Assembly: GCA_030435675.1 (NCBI GenBank)
Contig: CM059624.1
Location: 3,062,769 to 3,126,768, forward strand
Reading direction: 5' to 3'
DNA from: Steinernema hermaphroditum
Taxonomy: Eukaryota > Nematoda > Chromadorea > Rhabditida > Steinernematidae
Length of the DNA stretch: 64,000 bases
In this document: in pieces, positions 32,055 to 42,900 of the stretch
Position numbering within the stretch: the stretch's first letter is position 1
How the letters are laid out: each line of letters opens with the position of its first letter
Notes under the pieces: model-generated
Told to the model about the DNA's origin: nothing
What the model saw: only the letters and a program-made list of their open reading frames with translations
Databases searched by the model: none
Translations under genes and position numbers: made by a program

Positions 32055-32400
32055 CAGTGAATCAAAGCATGAATTCAAGGCTTTTGGCCCCGCATGATAC
32101 GGAATTACAGACAAAACAGAGGATGCATCTTGCAGTTAGCTTCATTCCTGGCGTCACGTCGATGTCGAACCGGTCGGTGGCGGCGCGCTTCATGGGGCGT
32201 TTAATGTGGAAAGCATCTAACCTCCAGAAAGAGCAGCGGAACTTCTCCTTCTCGGGGGTTTGCGACACAGAGGTGCCATCGGGGCCCTCGGGGCATCTGC
32301 TTCGGAGAGACGGGTACGAGAATTGCGTCGTCGCAGGTGGTGGCGTCCTCAGAGCGTCGGCGACCTTCAAGTGACTTCTCACACAGCCAGATTCCCGGCA
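32055..32400 (+). repeat. dispersed repeat family A, copy 3
   Basis: The best match to 2165-2480, with the same order of landmarks from GTGAATCAAAGC to GTCGGCGACCTTC. It lies only 150 bp from the inverted copy at 31640-31905, so the two could pair. Confidence 0.6.
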
Positions 32401-33174
32401 ATTATTTAGATTCATTCAAACCCTTCGCTCTCACAATTCCAGCGTTGCTTCTCTTTTTTACGTTCTTCCTTTCGAATCAGTGGTCGAAGCCACTTTGAGC
32501 ATCTGCATACATATGTTTTTTTGTATTTTCCAACACCACGCCCCGCCCACATCTGTAATTGTCTCCAGCATATGTTGCGGTCGGGTGGTGACCGTTTGGC
32601 TCCGTGCCAACTGAGCAGAACAGGAAAGGTTTCGATTGCGAAATAACACCGAATGGGCATATCTGTTTATAATAATTGGAGACTCTTCGCCATTATGGAA
32701 AACTCGACGGGTTTGAACTGTGGACAGTCCTTTCGGTCGATCACAGAAGGCTTTGCGACGGTTCTGAATGAGCTGTTCGATCATATCGTGGCGCGAACTC
32801 TACTGCACGCTTCAGGACCGAGTTTGGAGTTGAGTTTTTGCGAAACCACAGAACTCAAAACATGCCCTGGTTGCAACAATGAAGACCTTTGCGGCTGTTG
32901 TCACCTTTTTTTGCGTTTTTATAACGCTTTTGCGCGGAGTTCCTATGCATTTTTGTATATACTTTTTCAAGTACCAAGAATGGATCGTTAAGCAGGAATT
33001 TAGAGAATTCATATCCAAAGTCTCGTGACTTTCTGGCCCTCATGAAGGTGCATCGCGTTTATGTTGCGCGAAACTGCTAATTTTCTGAGCATATTGTTCG
33101 ATTTGAACTTTCGGAGGATTCTTTCTAAGCAAATTACCATAAGCAAAGACGCAACTTCTGGACAAAGGACCTAT
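32401..33174. other. intergenic between repeat copies
   Basis: A plus-strand open frame at 32653-32991 (112 codons) includes CPGCNNEDLCGCC, a cysteine-rich stretch that caught my eye, but it has no splice sites, start context or paralogue here. I do not call it. Confidence 0.35.
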
Positions 33175-33330
33175 CCGATGCAGTGACGGACGCGGCGACC
33201 CTGTGCCCCTAACGAGAAGGGGATGTTCCGAAGTTTTGCCTATTCCCAGATTCCCCCTCAAGCGCACCGGTTCGACACTAACGCCATACCAGCGATGAAG
33301 CCGACGTAATGCCTTTGATTCATGAAACTA
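33175..33330 (-). repeat. dispersed repeat family A, copy 4 (partial)
   Basis: On the minus strand it reads GGCTTCATCGCTGG, then GTGTCGAACCGG, then CTGGGAATAGGCAAA, matching 2235-2330 in copy 1. Confidence 0.5.
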
Positions 33331-33693
33331 AGTCGTGAAAGTCGAACAAGAGCAGCATTAAACTAAAAAAGATTGTTTACGTTTCGCGTTTTCGCGCCCT
33401 CACCCTGCAGTTACCCTTTTCCAATTTTTATGTCCCCGACGGAGGTACGGAGGTCTTCCCTCATGTACACTGTCGCCGCGGCGTACACTGTGGTCGTCGG
33501 CGGCGCATCGTCGCGCACTGCCGTAATCGACGACAATATCTCACCCCAATGTCTTGCAACTGCGCCGACGGCGCCTTAGTACAAGTCATAACAAAGCAAA
33601 GAAGCATTATAAAGCGCGCTGTTTGGCGTGTTTGAATATTCGTCTAACTGGTGCGTTGTTATAATTGCAGACTAATTTACTAGTGGCTAAGCA

Positions 33694-36600
33694 ATGCTTA
33701 TTTACGAGAATTCCGGACGATGGGACGCGGACGGACTGTCGACTGCACCTGTCGTGATCGGTAGCAAACTTTACTACTTAGAGTGAGTGTTTTGCTTTTT
33801 TCTCCGAGTCCACATGCAGACCTGTACAGTTGACATGAATGGTGCCAAAATTTCCTGAACTATTTCGTGCCGTCATATCGATGGGAGTACGGGCTTTTCC
33901 ACTTTTGTTTCTCCTTTGATTTTGTCCTCTATTTCCGATGCTCGTAGGCAAACAGTTAGACCCCGTTGACCATAAGACGCATTCGTCTGCTATGTGAAGT
34001 GGTATAGGCGCTTAGGTGCGCCATCATTTGCATTTTTGCCCTTATCGGCAGCATGAATCTCAGTGCCGCCGAAAATGCAATAAAAGCAACAAGCAAAGTG
34101 CAGGTGACCTTAGATCAAGGAGCGTCGGCGCCGTCCACACGTTCTCCGGGAGGGAGTCGATCTCGTTGAGGCGTTTAAATGTGCTTAAAATCAATAAAAA
34201 AGCTTCATTAATCCGGTTTCTGTACATGGTTTCATTCTAAACTCTGATCTTAAAGTGTCATCCTTTAGTTATTTCGTCGCTGCTTCTATTTTTATGCCTA
34301 ACGACTATTTTTATGTGTAACAGAAATAGTTAGGCAAATATGAAAGAAAAGAGCTAATTCCAGGTTGCACTTTCGAAATTTTTGCACAAAATAAAGATTG
34401 CTATACGGTGCTGTGAACTTCTAACAGAACTTCCACGAAACGTTTTTCGTCAAGTCTGCTTTGCTGTCTCATGTTCGCGCGCATCCGAGAACATTAATAT
34501 GCATTTGCGTGGACGATAACCAATGGGCACTGCCAATTGTAACATGTGCGGGCCATTAATACCTCGTTAATGGGCGCGCGTTCTTCACATCTGATAGGCA
34601 CATATGTTTTGAGATTGCGAGTGAGATGAAAGAAAAGGAAACGGGACAAATGTCTTACATATCCTAATCGATCCCAGTAAATTTTTTGACAATTATTATG
34701 AGCTATTCTAAGCTTCCGCAACATGCTCTGAGTGTAAAAACGATAGACATACCACTCTGAAATGGTTATTTTAGTTTTTTTTTTTTTTTTTACACGATTT
34801 ATCTTCCCGAATCAACGGCTTACACCGTGCAGGACGTCTCATATATGCACAAAGAAGAACATAGTCACACCGTGGTCGCTGATTTTCTTCTGATTTCGGT
34901 GGAGCAGACGAATCCGAATAGAATGCAGCGTTCCCATTAGTTTGCGCGGGCATTGAAGTCGTGAAGAGCTGATTCCGGAAGTGGAATAGCGGTGGAGCAG
35001 AGCCAACGGAGCGGAGAGTCATCTTCGGTGCGGCTGGCGGCGAGGACTTCGGAGTTGCAACGCTTCTTCGGCTTCTCTGGCGCGGGTAGAGTCGGGCGGT
35101 CGTGACGGGCTTCTTGGCGAGACGGTGGAACTACGGCTCCCTGGTGTTCCAGGCCTTCTGGGAGCCGGGGCGATCATTGTGCCAACAGCGACGGCCGAGA
35201 ACGACCGCTCACTTAACTCATTCGGCTCAGACAGCCTCTGAGAGAGAGAGCGAGTGGACGACCCGACCGATCGCTGGGGGCACAAATGAAAGACCGGTTA
35301 TTTTAGTATAGCTCTCAAATAAATCTGAAAGGTGCCAATAAATTAAATAAAATGCCTGAAAATGACAGTGTCCAAGACAGCTTTCTGACAAGATACGGTG
35401 AACTCTTATGTTCCAAATCAACTACCGTGGAATGACTCATTCTTTCTATCGACTCACTCACATATTCATTCCGTGTACATAGTTGTGTGTACTTTAGCAC
35501 TGGAGATAATAATTGCCCCGATGGTGAATTTCACTTTTTATCTCCTTATGTTTCGTAAAACTGCGAATCTTAAACTAGCATAAAAGGGGGCATATAAGCA
35601 ATTCTCCGACAACCAGCTAGCTGAAAATGCCTTTAGAGATCAAGACGGAAATTACAAATAGTGTGTATGTTCTATGAGTTCTTTGCATTCCGCAGCGAAG
35701 TCCGTTCTTGCTTATCAGATCCAACGTCCTTTCTACCGTATGTGTTTCAGTTATGAAAGTCAACGCATCATGGAATGTGATCTCAAGCACCCATGCTACC
35801 CAACAAAGTGCTTTCGTCCAAGATCCACTGCTGACAGCAACCTCTTCATCGAGAATCTTTTCAAAAAACGACGCCAGCTAACTGGAGTTTTCGTCGACTT
35901 AACAAATCCAGACGATGTGAGCATCAAAGACGTTCTTCTCCGGCATTCAACGTGGAAGAGCCACCGCAACGAAGATATTGACGCTCATCGATATTGTGAC
36001 TACAACACTCATGCTGACAACTGCACGCTAAAGACATCTACCCGGAAGTCAACTATCGGTGCTTGGGGATGTATAAAGGCCATCCTCACTGATCAGCATG
36101 TTCGAGGGCCATGCACAGGTGAATACGAAGGTAATCCACGTTGCAAAAACCACCCCTCTAGAAATAGTTTCAGGCGAAGATGTCTGTGTCGTTCTCATGC
36201 AGCATTCGCCGAACATAATTATCAATTTTCGAGCCGGGCAATACCGTATTAATTCGTCAAGGAAGGCGATGAACAAGTATCTAGAGAATGCCGAACTTGT
36301 CGACTTCGAGAACCTTCCACATTATGCAGACTTCGCTCTTTGGGGAGACTATGTCTATGCAGTGTTCTCTGATTACTCAATAGAAGATAGATCTAACAGA
36401 TCGCCGATTGTTCTACGTGTCTCTCTCAGGTAGTGGACGCAATATTATACATGTATTGAACAACGTTTAGGTCCTTTTATGTGGAAAGAGTCGCTCTGGC
36501 AAGCAACGTTAAGTACGCGACGAAGTGCCGGATTACAGTTGAGGATTGGTTCGTCTTCATCAGCGGAGTCGGCTCCAGTGGCCACTCATTCATCAATCGA

Positions 36601-38678
36601 ATGACGTTTAATTTAGTAAGTTCAGTTCTTCTTCTATTTTTCCACTCCATTGGTTCATCTTGCGAATCAGAAATACGCTAACTTGCTATCTTTACTTGAG
36701 TATATACAAGATGGTTGTTAATGGTATGAGTAAATCTGTAAACACTGACCTGGTCGAAGAAATGTTGTTAACCTTTCAAAAGGACAATTTTTGATCATCT
36801 AAGTGATCAGATGCTTTTTACAGCGTTCGTTGGCAACGTAAACTATTACTTTCAGAACAAGTCATCAAAAACAATAATCGAAACTGGTCCTGACCCGATA
36901 GTTATGCCAAAGAGTGGAATCTACGTAATTCAAGACTCAGTGGAATCTGATGGTATGGTTGCACCAAGAGAATCGAGTGAATTTTACCTTTCAGATCAAT
37001 CAGACAACGATGAGGTTGAATCCAATGCATCGAGGGAGTTCAGAGAATCAGAAGAATCAAATCACTCATCCGAATTGGCTGAATCACAGGCGTCAGAATC
37101 CAGTGACGACCTAGAAAACCTCTCGACCGCTTTGGCGATTGGCTCTAGTGAGATGTTACCCCGTCCTCCGGAAGGAGCCCATGATGAAGTCTCGCATGAA
37201 AACGACGACCATGTCTCGGTATCGTACTCGTGGGTGTCCTCAGTGTCCTCAGTGCCGACAAGTGACGAAGAAGACCAGTCTGAGTCAGAGGAAGCCCAGG
37301 AGTTGAGATTGTCAGGTGCAGAACTTGAGGCTCAAGAGAATGTACGTTCGGCAGATAATGATGGAGCCAAATGTGAACTTAATGACGACGAGATTGCAAA
37401 CAAGCAGATGACCCAACGAGCTGTGGGACATAGTGGATCCGTTCCAGAAGCTACTGAAACCGACGAAATAGAAGACGAGCAGTTCAGCCAACGAGTTTCT
37501 CCAGAGGTACACAATAGTGGATTCGGTCGGGAGCTTTTTGAAAACGATGAAATAGTGGACGAGAACATCAACCAGCACGTCTCTCCAGGGGGTGTTCTGC
37601 AGAACCATGGGGATGACTGCGAACCAATGCAGTACGAATCAATGGCACAAGAACAACTGGATTATCAATTTGAAGAAACTACAACGTTCGTTTGGAAAGG
37701 TGAACCACAGAGCCCCAGCGCCGAGCAGCTTCAAGAGAACCTCCGATCGTCACCTCCAAAAAGACATCTGGAAGATGAAGAAGTCAATACCGGCACAAAT
37801 CAGTGCATCGTCAAGAAATATCGGCCAGTAGATAAACCTTTAATGTTTTCTCAACAAGCTCACGCAGCTGCGGGATATGATGATTATGGTAGGTTCTTTT
37901 CAATTCAGCCAAAACTTTGTTCCTTCGATGTCTGAACAGAAATCATTGAAACTTCTGGACAACATAGGCGATGCTACTCATTCTTAATACATGTAATTTT
38001 AGATCAGAACCTGTCCGCCAGTCCTTCCTTCACTCCCTCTCTTGTTCATGTGAAGGTCGATAATGATGAAAACGAAGCTCCCGGTTCTGTTTCTCGGGGT
38101 AATACTATTCCTCGGCCTTATTTATACCCAAGTTTCATTGTTTTCAGTAGATTTTTACGTCAACGAAGCAGGGATGTTCCAGTGCTCTATTTGCAGTGGA
38201 CAAAAGATCAAGGTTTACTCATGCAGGAAGTGCTGTCTCTCCGCAATCTGCGCTGAATGTATTATTGACGGCCACCAACATGACGCGGTGCTCTTTGATC
38301 GGTGCTACACGGTCGACGATGCCAGAAAGAGAATGTCCGCCATATTGGAGAAGCTGTATGCAGAAACATTTGCATTTGAAAACACAGCAACCGACCTGAT
38401 CTCAAAGGTAATTGCCAATGGAAGTTGTTAAACAAAATTTAAGATGTCATATGGTCAACGTGATGAAATCGAAAGGATAGGGATGGAAGTATGGTCGAAT
38501 ATACTGAACAATGAATTCGTCACAGAAGCGAAGTTCAAGGAAGCCCTTATTAAGACTTCCGCTTTAAGATATCTCCTTAACTGGGTAACAGTGTTCGTTT
38601 GAAATGGCCTTGTGCTGACAAATTGCAATTTAGGATACCAAAACCGTTATCGCAGAGATTAGAAAGCAACTCGCCTAG
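33694..38678 (+). CDS. family member C: propeller-like N-terminus, long acidic linker, B-box
   Basis: Nine exons: 33694-33782, 35751-36118, 36174-36429, 36471-36615, 36856-37888, 38003-38098, 38148-38407, 38444-38584, 38634-38678. They total 811 codons, with all phases consistent. Exon 1 (ending SKLYYLE before joining) matches the other members. Later exons give FIENLFKKR, GDYVYAVFSDYS and DWFVFISGVG. Exon 5, 344 residues, is acidic and Ser/Glu-rich, with repeats such as QRVSPE / QHVSPG. Residues 675-707 form the B-box, CSIC-x9-CRKC-x5-CAEC-x4-HQH. The last two exons pair with the tail of gene B. Intron 1 is 1,968 bases and contains a family B retroposon in reverse. The leader acceptor TAATTGCAG ends at 33670. 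Function is unknown. Confidence 0.72.
34776..35295 (-). mobile_element. SINE-like retroposon (family B) in intron 1 of gene C
   Basis: 520 bp in reverse orientation, with its tail as a T run at 34776-34790, flanked by the 12-bp direct repeat GGTTATTTTAGT (34764-34775 and 35296-35307). The tail adjoins TACACGATTTATC, as in the 7.3-kb copy. It lies antisense within the first intron of gene C. Confidence 0.88.
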
Positions 38679-39223
38679 AAAAAGAGGTCCGCATAAAGCT
38701 GTATATATTGCCCTTTGTTCTCGCTAGACTAGAATATTGTCATGACAGTCTCCATCATGCGAATACAGTCTGTCAGTTTTGTTAGCCATTCACACTTGCC
38801 AGGATTTAAAATATGTTTCTCACATAATTTTATAATTGAAGTTTGCAGTTCCTATTTCTCTTGTGCTGCTTTAAAGTGAATGTTTGTTGTTGACATAATA
38901 GCTACGATATATTATTGGAGTATAAAATCGTTGCCCTCCAGAGATGGGTCACGTCTTAGCTACATAACATGTGTCAGAGCGGAGACTCTCCAGCCGTTCT
39001 CGAAAGGCGAGGTTCCCACCTCTGGAAAGCGGAAACTTCTCAGTCGCCATCGAACTACAGACGCAGTCCTTTCGTCGTTGCCACGTCGTTACCCGCGGGG
39101 CTCCGTTTCCCGACACCGTCATCTCAAGAGTCCTCTGCTGATCGTCTTCGATCGACGGTCGGTACCATGCACGAACACATGGCACAATGAAAAGATGCTT
39201 TATTACAAAATTGCCAAAACATA

Positions 39224-39544
39224 TCACGCAACTACATCGACAAGTTCCGGAGGAAGCGGTGCCTTTGGATGCTTGCTCTGAAAACGACGCCACTTAGCAA
39301 TTGTAGAGAGATCGGGTTGTTTACCTCAAAATGTTGCTTGTATGTTTTAGGATCGGGCAATTGAGACTGTAAGCAGTCACTAGAAAACCACACAAGAAGT
39401 TCCGCTTACCATGCACACAGAACACTTGAAGTTCAGAGCTTTTTGGGCAGCCGCTTTCTGATCACCTGCCTGGGCTTTCTTGGCTGCCTCCTGTTTCTTG
39501 GCATTCCGCTGCTGAGAAAGAGCTTTTTGATGTCCGCGAGCCAT
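39224..39544 (-). CDS. ZNF706: ZNF706-type small zinc finger protein
   Basis: Three exons on the minus strand: 39410-39544, 39325-39366 and 39224-39277, giving 76 residues, the usual size of ZNF706. It starts MARGHQKALSQQRNAKKQEA, the conserved 4F5/SERF-like N-terminus, and continues into one C2H2 finger (CSVC, then KTYKQHFESKHPK). ZNF706 is a conserved, mostly helical basic protein with a single finger; mammalian ZNF706 has been linked to repression of stem-cell genes, and SERF-like regions promote amyloid assembly, but the nematode role is not known. A TCTTTTCAG acceptor lies about 15 bases before the ATG, and AATAAA on the minus strand is at 39199-39204. It is convergent with gene C and oriented like gene D. 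This is one of the surest calls here. Confidence 0.93.
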
Positions 39545-39967
39545 GGAGGTTCTGAAAGATCTGAAAAGAAAGAGGGTCGATAAACGCGACGGATCGACGA
39601 AAACCAGCCGTACAATCGCACCACAGGTGGGATAACTAAACACCGCACGTCACCCCTTTGTTGTCGTCGCACGCACAAAACACGCACTGACCGCCTTTGT
39701 CTTCCGTTTCCTGCGAATCGCCGCCGAAAAACTATGTTAGGAACGAGTTTTTCACAGGACTGAATTTCGTACAAACTCCACTCCAATCGAAGTTGAGCGC
39801 ATGGGCACAAGAATAAATCAATTTATTATCTTTGTACAGCTTTCTGTAAATAACACCCGCAAACGTGTACCAGTAAACAGTTATGGCAGTAGAATAAGGC
39901 ACAGTAGTCAGATGGCTTCGAACTTAACAAAGAAGAGAGAACAGTTCGAGAACAGAGAACAGTTCCA
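39545..39967. other. intergenic between gene D and the ZNF706-type gene
   Basis: Upstream region of the zinc finger gene and 3' flank of gene D. Nothing else seen. Confidence 0.45.
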
Positions 39968-42900
39968 CTAGCTGGGCTTGAAATCTTTCTTGTGAACAAG
40001 ATGTTGCAGGGCATCAGAACTCTGCGTAGATTCGTCTTTCGATGACCTCGATTTTGGGTTACAGCGGTTGTGACCACTTTGGTGACGGTCTCCATCATCC
40101 GCTGGTGGATGACGGCTCGATCTACCCCTTTCTTCCTCATTTTGATGACGTGTTCTTGAGGATGTTGAATATTGAGAGCACGAAATGGACTGAGACGTCG
40201 GTGGAATGTCTAAAATAAAATATTGTTCTCGTATTATACTCTTACTATGTTTTTACTGGAGTATCGATTGTAAAATTGATTCCAAACTCGGATGTTCGAA
40301 ACAATTTTAATCGAATTTTACGTTAGATACACTGAAACAATACGTTTTGATCTTTTTAAGTTCGGATTTTTGGGGGTCCGGCTAGGATCGAGGTACCCGA
40401 CTAACACAAGAAGGTGGACTGCGATCACTAAAATCTGCTGAAAAGCCACAATACTGTACAAGGTGTGTCCAAAAAACACATCTAGACGGAAGACTAGACA
40501 GTCATTTTCGATGACATTCAGTTACGAGTACAAAACCGACCAACCGCACTATTGACTGGTCGCGGAAATGACTTTGACTACAGAATCTTTAAACTTCTGT
40601 CTGCTGGACGCCCTTTGAAAGGGCTACGTTCTTTAATCGTCTATGCCCTGGGTTGTGCTGTGTCTACATGAAGCTTCGCTTTTTCAGTTCCCCGTTTGGG
40701 TCGGGTAGTGAAAACACTTTGGGTTTCAGGACCACGCCTCGGAGTAGCATATTGACGGCGCGAAGTTGGGGAAAACATACCTGCTGCATGATAGTCATAG
40801 GATGAAGTCTGGGAAGATCCTGGTTGATTCGTCGTGACGTCCCTCTTGGCACTTTCTGGGTTGTCCCTGACAGGGTAGACTGGTTCCATTCCAACGGAAC
40901 TAAACTCCTGTTCGAGCTTCTGTCGTGTGGAATCTGAACTTATATAAACAGGTGGACAGGTGTATAGATCACTTCGAAAAGAACTGACCCTCCACATTCC
41001 CTTCTATTCTTGAAATTTTGTGCTTTTGCGCATCAGTAGCATCTCTGTCTGGTCTTGGAAGTGATGAAGATGAGCTGGCTGCGCTATATGATGGATTGAG
41101 GAGCGTCTCAGCTGTATATTATTTGTGGCCTTTAAGTGACTACGCATTCCTACCTTCTTCTTCTCTTCCGCGACCCGCAGATAATGGTGATTGGGCAACA
41201 AATCCACCTTCCAAAACAGTTGTATGCTCATCCTTCACAGTAGCGTTGGAAGATCCGACGAAAGGCTCGGGATGTAACATATTCAATAGGCCTAGAGATA
41301 TCAGAAATCATTCTGATTTCAAACGAAAAAGAGCGAACCATATATAGTTTCCACTGTAAGAGATCCCGGACTTCCAGGCCATGTATCCTCCGCAAGGCTT
41401 TTTTTCGGGTCAAGTGCTTGCGCCTTTTCTTTTATGAGCCCTTGAGCAACTGCTGGTGTCTTGGGCACGGCTTAAATGTCCATGATTACAAGTGCAATGT
41501 GGGGCAGAATACATCAACTGACAAGCACATCCAGCAAGGCACATTCCAGTTAGCTGTGATTCAGAACGAACCTTCCATATTTGGCCCCGCAGCCTTGGGA
41601 TTTTGACTCTCATTGCTTCTTCCAGCAGATCTGCCATTTCCACAAGCATCTCGAGTTGAACTGGCTCCAGACCTTGGTCGCTCTTGACCCATCGCACCAT
41701 CTCCAAATCCGGTTTTATATAAGGGTTCCAGAACAACTTACCGTTGAGACTTCTTGAATATTCCGGAACCATCGCCGATCTCTTTAGTCCACGCTTAGAT
41801 GCACTCGTTGAATGCAGGATGCTGTTATCACCTGGATGTACCCTCCCACTCTGGCTAGCTTTCAGTAACTCTGAGTCTGTAGGCTTTATCATGATTTGCG
41901 AAGGATTCATTGCGGCTGAAAATCGATCAATGCTACCTCTTTCTTTACGTTTTCTTAAAGAACGAACCTTCTCCATGTCTTCTGCCTGAATGGTGGTGTG
42001 ATCGTTCTTCTTTTTTCCTCCGACGTTCCGAGTCTGTATATGTTGGAAATAAACCAGAAGCTACGACGATAGAACAAACCTTCGCCTCTTTTTGAATTTT
42101 CTGATCTTCTGGATGTGTGGTGCCTTTCGTGGTCTTTCCTTCCGACGGGTTGCAGTGACCGGTCCGTTCCCCTGTGACTTCGAGGCTTTTCCCGCCGAGG
42201 CAGCTCCACTGCAACATCTACATGTAGTGTAAGTCTTTGCGTACTCTCTTTCTCATCGTCATGTGCCTATCTCCTTTGAAAGAAACTCATGATTAGTACC
42301 TCTTCGATCCGTCGACCCTTGTGTGTTTCCGGATTTGGTGGAATGTCTCTGCCTTTCATACGACCCCAAATCTTGGCTCCCTTCCCTTGTCGACTTTCGA
42401 TGGGCAGCTGCAGAACACGCATTTTCTCTTTGAGCAGATATTGTTTGCACCTACCTTCAGAACTTCTCGAAAGAGGCGTTCTTCTTTCAGCTGAGGTGGC
42501 ACTCCCTCGTTCGTCCTTCGCAGCACGATTTCTCTCCGGAGCTTGGAATGAGTTGACGATGCTGCGGGACGTGGACACTCTGCTATCACGCACAGGAGGT
42601 TCGATCCGGGGGCGGCGATCGGTAGAGCTGGACCTTCTTCGATGGCCCCTGTGATGGTGATCAGCGTGGCGTTTCTCCCTCTTCGCCCTTGAGCGGTGAT
42701 CTCCTCCATTCACTGGAACATGCGGACGTTTCCGCGACCCTGAAATAACCTGCTACCTAGCTTGATATAACCGACTTAAGGTCTAAACAACGACGCCTAA
42801 AAATTCGCACTTATCTGCTTCCTTGAGCCGCTATGATTACCATATTTTTTACGTAAAGAAACAGAAGAACCTAATTGAACTATTGAGTCGTTGGAGCATA

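Noticed and set aside
32653..32991. 112-codon frame with CPGCNNEDLCGCC
   Set aside because: No acceptor, donor, paralogue or domain match; probably chance.
33783..35750. An extra exon in gene C between exons 1 and 2, such as the frame opening at 35696
   Set aside because: The acceptor at 35750 joins exon 1 directly in phase and makes the whole model a multiple of three; the extra exon does not fit the phase.
41405..41570. Cysteine/histidine run CLAGCAC, CTCNHGH on the minus strand, considered as a B-box of gene D
   Set aside because: It falls in the intron between exons 41572-41700 and 41339-41470, where splicing keeps the phase-1 pattern; as an exon it would break the frame and the zinc spacing is wrong.
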